Positions 60,791-64,000 of a stretch of DNA of 64,000 nt are shown here, in pieces. The position numbers and the translations under genes are program-made. How positions within the stretch are numbered: position 1 is the first letter of the stretch; each line of letters opens with the position of its first letter. The DNA lies in the NCBI GenBank assembly GCA_964247675.1, contig CAXTVW010000001.1, forward strand, positions 51,799 through 115,798, written 5' to 3'. This stretch comes from BOG-908 sp964247675 (lineage in GTDB: Bacteria > Pseudomonadota > Alphaproteobacteria > Acetobacterales > Acetobacteraceae). The notes under the pieces were generated by a model, which was given only the letters and a program-made list of their open reading frames with translations, searched no databases and had not been told where the DNA came from.

Positions 60791-62963
60791 ACTTGCCGCG
60801 CGACCCCTGCGCCAACGCGAAAATCAGTCCTCCCGTGATCGGGCTTGCCTCTGCCAGCCGAACAGTCACGTCCTGCGTCAGGCGAAACGTCTTGCGCGTC
60901 TTGCGGCCGGTCAGGGATTGCGTCGCCTCGTCGTGTATCCAGTAATCGTCGGGCAGGGTCGAGATCGGAAGCAAGCCCGTGGCCCCGTTTCCCTGCACGG
61001 TAATAAATAACCCGAAACGGGTCACGCCGGATATGCGTGCCTCGAAGGTGGCACCTACTTTATCCGCCATGTAGGCAGCAAGGTAACGGTCTATTGCTTC
61101 GCGCTCGGCCAAGGCCGCGCGCCGTTCCGTACCCGAGATGTGTTCCGCGGTGTCTTCGAAGCTCGCCACCTCCGCGTCCGACAGCGCGCCCAGGCCGAGC
61201 TTCAGGCCGGCGATCAGCGCGCGATGCACCAGCAGGTCCGCGTAGCGGCGTATCGGACTCGTGAAATGCGCATAACGGGGCAGCGACAAACCGAAATGGC
61301 CGATATTTTCCGGGCTGTAGGCGGCCTGGCTCTGGCTGCGCAGCATCACCTCGTTGACCATCGCCGCGTGCTCGGTGCCGGCCACCTTTTTCAGCACGTG
61401 GTCCAGATCGCGCGGAGAGACTTTCGCTCCGGGCGCCAGGCTGATCTCCAGCGTGCCGAGGAACTGGCGCAGATTGGCCAGTTTTTCTTCCGACGGCGGC
61501 GCATGCACCCGGTACATGCAGGAGCGGTGCAGGCGCTCGAGCTCCTCGGCGGCGGCCACGTTGGCCAGCACCATGAACTCCTCGATCAGCTTGTGGCTGT
61601 CCAGGCGCGGCCGCGGCGCGATGCTGGCGACGTGGCCCGCCTCGTCCAGGATCACGCGGCGTTCCGGCAGGTCCAGGTCCAGCGTCCCGCGCGTCTGCCT
61701 GGCGGCGAGCAGCGCACGGAACGCGGCATAGAGCGCGGGCAGGAAACCCGGGTCCAGACTTAGTGCGTCTTTGGCATCGAACGCGTCCTGCACCTGCGTG
61801 TAGGTGAGGCGGGCGGCGGAGCGCATCAGGCCGCGCCCGAAACGGTGGCGCGTCTTGCGGCCGTCCGCGCCCACGAACATCTCCACGAACAGGCAGCCGC
61901 GGTCCTCGTTCGGGCGCAGGCTGCACCAGCCGTTGGAGAGTTGTTCGGGCAGCATGGGGACCACGCGGTCTGGGAAGTAGCAGCTGTTGCCGCGCAGGCG
62001 GGCGTCGCGGTCCAGCGGCGAATCCGGACGGACGTAATGCGCCACGTCGGCGATCGCCACGATGATGCGGTGGCCGTCGCCGTCCGGCTCGGCATACACC
62101 GCGTCGTCGAAGTCGCGTGCGTCCTCGCCGTCTATGGTGATCAGCGGGGTTTCGCGCAGGTCCGTGCGTTTGCCGAGCGGGGTGGCGCGGGCGCGTTTCG
62201 CATCCGCCAGCGCCTCGGGGGAGAACACCGTCGGGATGTCATGGGTGTGTATGCAGATCAGGCTGACGGAGCGCGCGTCGCCGATGTTGCCGAGCCGCTC
62301 GGTGATCTGTGCGGGCTTCAGGCCGTAGGCGCCGCCTGGCAGCGGTTCGGCCAGCACGATCTCGCCGTCTTCCGCGCCGTTCGTCTCGCCTTCGGGGATG
62401 CGCCATTCGGCCTTGCTGCGCCGGTCCGTGGGCACCAGCCGGTTGGGCGCGCGGAACACCCCGAGTATGCGCGCCGGCGACTCGGCCAGGCGCTTGATGG
62501 TGCGCCCCTCGTATTTGTTGCCGCCGATCGGCTTCAGGCGGGCGAGCACGCGCTGGCCTGGCGCGAGGGCGGCCTGGCCGCGCGGCTCGCGCACCATCAG
62601 AACCAGCGGCGGCGGCCCGTCGCCTTCCCAGCCGACGGGGCGTGCGACCGGGTCGCCGTCCGGGTCGGTGCCGGTCACCTGCACCACGGTGACGTCCGGC
62701 AGGCGGCCGGGCTGGGAAAAGCGCTTGTGGCCGGCGGGTGCGATGTCGCCTTTGCCCGAGAGATCGCGGAGCAGGTCGCGCAACGCCCCGCGCTGGTCGG
62801 CGCCGAGCTTGAACTCGCGGGCGATCTCGCGCTTGCCGACGCGTCCGCCGGCATCGCGTATGAACTGCCGCAACGCCTCGCGCGAGGGTAGTCCGGCGGC
62901 GGGTGCCGCAGGGTCGGCGTTGGGGGCGCCGCGATGGGTCGGCTTGCGGCCACCTTTGCGCAA
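60789..62963 (-). CDS. rnr: Ribonuclease R
   Basis: 724 residues. An N-terminal winged-helix part (SREALRQFIRDAGGRVGKRE), cold-shock domains, the RNB catalytic centre with ITIDGEDARDFDDAV (275-289) holding the metal-binding aspartates, IADVAHYVRPDSPLDRDARL, YAHFTSPIRRYADLLVHRAL, and a C-terminal S1 domain (FEARISGVTRFGLFITVQGN). It is a processive 3'-5' exoribonuclease that unwinds structured RNA. The start is a TTG at 62963. The probable topA tail lies upstream on the same strand, the usual topA-rnr order in alphaproteobacteria, with one small gene between. Confidence 0.95.
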   Translation of the reverse strand: MRKGGRKPTHRGAPNADPAAPAAGLPSREALRQFIRDAGGRVGKREIAREFKLGADQRGALRDLLRDLSGKGDIAPAGHKRFSQPGRLPDVTVVQVTGTDPDGDPVARPVGWEGDGPPPLVLMVREPRGQAALAPGQRVLARLKPIGGNKYEGRTIKRLAESPARILGVFRAPNRLVPTDRRSKAEWRIPEGETNGAEDGEIVLAEPLPGGAYGLKPAQITERLGNIGDARSVSLICIHTHDIPTVFSPEALADAKRARATPLGKRTDLRETPLITIDGEDARDFDDAVYAEPDGDGHRIIVAIADVAHYVRPDSPLDRDARLRGNSCYFPDRVVPMLPEQLSNGWCSLRPNEDRGCLFVEMFVGADGRKTRHRFGRGLMRSAARLTYTQVQDAFDAKDALSLDPGFLPALYAAFRALLAARQTRGTLDLDLPERRVILDEAGHVASIAPRPRLDSHKLIEEFMVLANVAAAEELERLHRSCMYRVHAPPSEEKLANLRQFLGTLEISLAPGAKVSPRDLDHVLKKVAGTEHAAMVNEVMLRSQSQAAYSPENIGHFGLSLPRYAHFTSPIRRYADLLVHRALIAGLKLGLGALSDAEVASFEDTAEHISGTERRAALAEREAIDRYLAAYMADKVGATFEARISGVTRFGLFITVQGNGATGLLPISTLPDDYWIHDEATQSLTGRKTRKTFRLTQDVTVRLAEASPITGGLIFALAQGSRGK

Positions 62964-63245
62964 TCTCAGGCGCTCCGGCGGCGGGCTGTACGATTATGGC
63001 TCAATCAGTAGGTCACATCCGTGTCGTTGGGATTGCTGCCTTGGCCCCGGTCTATCGACATTTGAGCGAGCTGACCCGTGTTAAGTCTGATGTGGCGAGG
63101 CAGCAAGGTAGCGGCTCTTATACCAAGCTATGCCTGTCGGTGTGCTTGCAACCCCGGGAGAGAACCAAAGGCGGGACTGGATCGGAGGAGCAGGCAGGAG
63201 AAGCTCGATTGCGCCTCCCGTTCGGCCGCGAGCGCGTCAGTGAGG
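62964..63245. other. Non-coding gap of about 280 bp upstream of rnr
   Basis: No supported gene, tRNA or repeat copy. It probably carries the rnr promoter. Confidence 0.5.
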
Positions 63246-63572
63246 TCAGCCATTGGACAGGCGCTGGCAGCGGGTGAACACCTTCGGTTCGGCCGGTGAG
63301 CCGTAGGAGCCAAGGGTGCACAGGATGACGCTGGACGCCTTGCGCATCAGGATAGCCGAGCCGCCCAGGCCTTCGTTGAGGCTGACGACTTCGTAACCGT
63401 CGGCGATCAACTCCGGCACCGAGCGTGCTACTGTCGTCAAAGGAAGCGGCTTGGCATCTGGCGGCAGCTTGATCTCCTGCGCGGAGGAGGGACGGCTTGC
63501 GGCCATGACGCACGCGAGAAACGTCAATATTACAACGCCACGCAGGGTTATCCGATGTGATACACGCGACAA
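63246..63572 (-). CDS. Small exported hypothetical protein
   Basis: 108 residues with a signal peptide (GVVILTFLACVMAASRPSSA, cut near AQ). The mature ~75 residues (TVARSVPELIADGYEVVSLN, SAILMRKASSVILCTLGSYG, KVFTRCQRLSNG) have two cysteines and look like a compact alpha/beta periplasmic domain with a VPELIxxGYEVV motif seen in small alphaproteobacterial exported proteins. No function known to me. Confidence 0.7.
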   Translation of the reverse strand: MSRVSHRITLRGVVILTFLACVMAASRPSSAQEIKLPPDAKPLPLTTVARSVPELIADGYEVVSLNEGLGGSAILMRKASSVILCTLGSYGSPAEPKVFTRCQRLSNG

Positions 63573-63782
63573 CCAGGTTCTCCATCGCTTGAGGCCGCAG
63601 CGGTCATATCACAATTCGTGCCCGAAACGTACGACCGCTGGCATCGGCAAACGATAGAGTTGCCGGTCGCGCCATGCCGAGAGCTGCGGTTTGTACTAGA
63701 CTGAACTTTCTCTCGCTGTGCCGGCGGGAAACGTGGAATGGCCTTATGCGAAAGCCCCGGGGGAACGCGGCACCTGGCATCC

Positions 63783-64000
63783 CTAGCCGGCTTTGGCCGG
63801 CCTAGAAGCTGCAGCCTTGCTGGCGGGCTTGCCTTTGACAGGCGATTTGGTTTTGCCCTTCGCGGGTAGCTTGGCTTTGCCGCGAGGCAATCTGGCTGAA
63901 GCTGCCGCCGCGGCCGGCTCGGCCAGGGCCGCATTCGCCGCTACAGCCGCCTTCTTCCCCGGTGCCGCTTTCTTCGCCGGCGCCGCCTTGCCGTTCTTGC
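63783..64000 (-). CDS. C-terminal Lys/Ala-rich tail of a truncated gene, probably DNA topoisomerase I
   Basis: The minus-strand frame enters from the window's end and stops at 63783. It reads KNGKAAPAKKAAPGKKAAVA, a less basic Ala/Glu section, then RGKAKLPAKGKTKSPVKGKP and ASKAAASRPAKAG. Such a tail is typical of alphaproteobacterial TopA, where it binds DNA nonspecifically, and rnr downstream fits. A histone-H1-like protein would have the same composition, so the name is tentative. The 63573-63782 gap to the next gene shows nothing. Confidence 0.5.
   Translation of the reverse strand, partial: KNGKAAPAKKAAPGKKAAVAANAALAEPAAAAASARLPRGKAKLPAKGKTKSPVKGKPASKAAASRPAKAG

Overview
The window is GC-rich, tightly packed DNA from an alphaproteobacterium, most likely an Acetobacteraceae/Rhodospirillales member. 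This is inferred from gene content: a MucR-type regulator, an alphaproteobacterial-type SspB, a PQQ operon, a DUF3309 peptide and short alphaproteobacterial-style MnmA. There is no rRNA, so the genus cannot be fixed.

Region 0.3-17 kb is mostly minus strand. It holds a GNAT-like protein overlapping a MetA-like amidotransferase, a Wzz/tyrosine-kinase polysaccharide co-polymerase, a WcaJ-type initiating glycosylphosphotransferase, then an SDR, AMP-ligase and acyl-carrier-protein set, and a PAS/LuxR regulator. A secreted GH16 glucanase follows on the plus strand. Next is a three-gene operon: a heme-oxygenase-like diiron protein, a PLP decarboxylase and an acyl-CoA synthetase. Together this looks like exopolysaccharide assembly and turnover plus a small-molecule acyl-activation pathway. 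A tRNA-Ser(CGA) and a pqqA-C-D-E operon (no pqqB) follow, then a PcaF-like thiolase and MucR.

Region 22.05-37.9 kb is an integrated element in tRNA-Val(CAC). It is bounded by an exact 50-bp direct repeat (the tRNA 3' end) and carries its tyrosine integrase beside the distal copy. It encodes an AlpA-like regulator, a primase-polymerase/helicase, a P27-like terminase small subunit and a prohead protease. No portal, major capsid or large terminase is recognisable, so it resembles a phage satellite or strongly reduced prophage. Its cargo includes an A/T-richer two-gene Thoeris anti-phage system (thsB TIR + thsA SIR2-SLOG), an HWE histidine kinase and a CheY-like receiver.

Region 38-64 kb is chromosomal: a DMT-type transporter, low-complexity envelope proteins, a 2-hydroxyacid dehydrogenase, two tandem OmpA-family proteins, an FkbH-like protein, mnmA, a DDAH/arginine-deiminase-family hydrolase, a full dipeptide ABC transporter, a Wzm/Wzt-type exporter, SspB, an S41 protease, RNase R and the Lys/Ala-rich tail of a gene that is probably topA.

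The most striking non-genic signal is a family of about 160-bp nested palindromes. There are 14 recognisable copies plus fragments, almost always touching a stop codon. Each has a GC-rich inner hairpin region flanked on both sides by long A/T tracts, as expected of a dispersed bidirectional terminator. No copy lies inside the integrated element. Two copies run into the 5' end of secreted-protein genes and appear to have replaced their normal starts.
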